Positions 7,733 through 8,356 of a DNA stretch of 8,356 nucleotides are shown here, one piece after another. Both the position numbers and the translations under genes were made by a program. Each line of letters starts with the position of its first letter. The stretch's first letter is position 1. The notes below the pieces were generated by a model. The model saw nothing but the letters and a program-made list of their open reading frames with translations. It had not been told where the DNA came from and made no database searches. The stretch spans positions 1 to 8,356 of the forward strand of contig PFJA01000209.1 in NCBI GenBank assembly GCA_002782905.1. Direction: 5' to 3'. The stretch comes from Lysobacterales bacterium CG_4_10_14_3_um_filter_64_11. GTDB taxonomy: Bacteria > Pseudomonadota > Gammaproteobacteria > Xanthomonadales > Xanthomonadaceae.

Positions 7733-8356
7733 ATGCAGCGCCTGTCAATCGTTGCCCTGGTGATTGTGCTCAGCGCCTGTGCCTCGGTGCCGAGCAGCAG
7801 TGTTGCGCCGAATTTGTTCCAGGACCGTTGGTTCCAGCCGGCGGATGACGTGATCGATGCGGCTGCCGCGTTCGCGCTGTCCGCGCCGATGCGCAGCTAT
7901 CTGGATCGGGATATTGCGCGGCGGCTGCATGCGGAACGGCCGCAATGGGGTTTGATCAATGCCCTGCAAGCGGGCGGCAAGCTCACCATCGAATACGACG
8001 CCGCGTTTACCCGCAACGCCGCCGAAGCGTTCGCGGCAGGTTCCGGCAATTGCCTGTCGCTGGTGATGCTGACCGCGTCACTGGCCGATGAGATCGGTCT
8101 GGAGGTGCAGTTTCAGGAGGTGCTGGATGAGCCCACCCTGAGCCGCAACGGCGACCTGGTGTTCTACAACGGCCACGTCAACGTGGTGCTGCGGGAAAAT
8201 CGTGCCGAACAGGGCGTCAAATCGACCGACAATTCGGCAACGGTGATCGATTTTATCCCGCGCAAGGATCGCCGCAGGCAACCGGTCAGAAGCGTGTCGC
8301 GCGACACGGTGACGGCGATGTACATGAACAATCGGGCCGCCGAGTCGCTGGCGGCG
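7733..8356 (+). CDS. Outer-membrane lipoprotein with transglutaminase-like domain, possibly followed by TPRs; 3' truncated
   Basis: The first 208 residues are present and the frame runs off the window. Residues 1-15 are a lipoprotein signal peptide ending in the lipobox LSAC, with Cys16 as the lipidated residue; Ala at +2 favours the outer membrane. A transglutaminase-like cysteine-hydrolase core follows, with SGNCLSLVMLTASLADEIGL (Cys107), YNGHVNVVL (His148) and VIDFIP (Asp173), spaced as a plausible Cys-His-Asp triad. The last visible residues, MYMNNRAAESLA, resemble the entry into tetratricopeptide repeats seen in lipoproteins of this type, so the missing part may hold TPRs. The enzyme could be a periplasmic peptidase or amidase, or a non-catalytic scaffold; the substrate is unknown. 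An own promoter and strong ribosome-binding site suggest separate expression from pbpC. The start is well supported and the fold is likely; the function is open. Confidence 0.85.
   Translation, partial: MQRLSIVALVIVLSACASVPSSSVAPNLFQDRWFQPADDVIDAAAAFALSAPMRSYLDRDIARRLHAERPQWGLINALQAGGKLTIEYDAAFTRNAAEAFAAGSGNCLSLVMLTASLADEIGLEVQFQEVLDEPTLSRNGDLVFYNGHVNVVLRENRAEQGVKSTDNSATVIDFIPRKDRRRQPVRSVSRDTVTAMYMNNRAAESLAA

Overview
The window is GC-rich, densely coded, and all supportable genes lie on the + strand. It carries the end of a very large bacterial alpha-2-macroglobulin gene (yfhM-type, positions 1-5144, start outside the window), then a complete pbpC gene for penicillin-binding protein 1C (5150-7528). 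After a 204-base gap with a degenerate palindromic repeat comes the beginning of a lipoprotein gene with a transglutaminase-like cysteine-hydrolase fold (7733 to the window end, truncated).

The yfhM-pbpC order is a known conserved pair in Gram-negative bacteria. The macroglobulin is thought to trap foreign proteases that reach the periplasm, by bait cleavage and a reactive thioester; the bifunctional glycosyltransferase/transpeptidase PBP1C is thought to repair peptidoglycan. Here the two genes are separated by five bases, pbpC has no convincing ribosome-binding site of its own, and co-transcription with translational coupling is likely. All key motifs are intact: a CTEQ thioester in the macroglobulin, and the GT51 and SxxK/SxN/KTG motifs in PBP1C.

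The pbpC-lipoprotein gap holds a roughly 121-bp element with imperfect terminal inverted repeats (12 of 14 bases matching) around two smaller hairpins. It resembles the dispersed 'GTCATCCCC...GGGGACCCAGT' repeats of many beta- and gammaproteobacteria. A sigma70-like promoter candidate and a strong GGAGGAGG ribosome-binding site then precede the lipoprotein gene, so that gene is probably its own transcription unit.

The protein families, base composition and repeat type suggest a gammaproteobacterium, perhaps of the Xanthomonadales (Lysobacterales); this is inference. I see no phage, IS, CRISPR, tRNA or rRNA sequence. The best leads for something less described are the transglutaminase-like lipoprotein beside the macroglobulin/PBP1C pair, the enlarged macroglobulin with its long bait-like segment, and the palindromic element.
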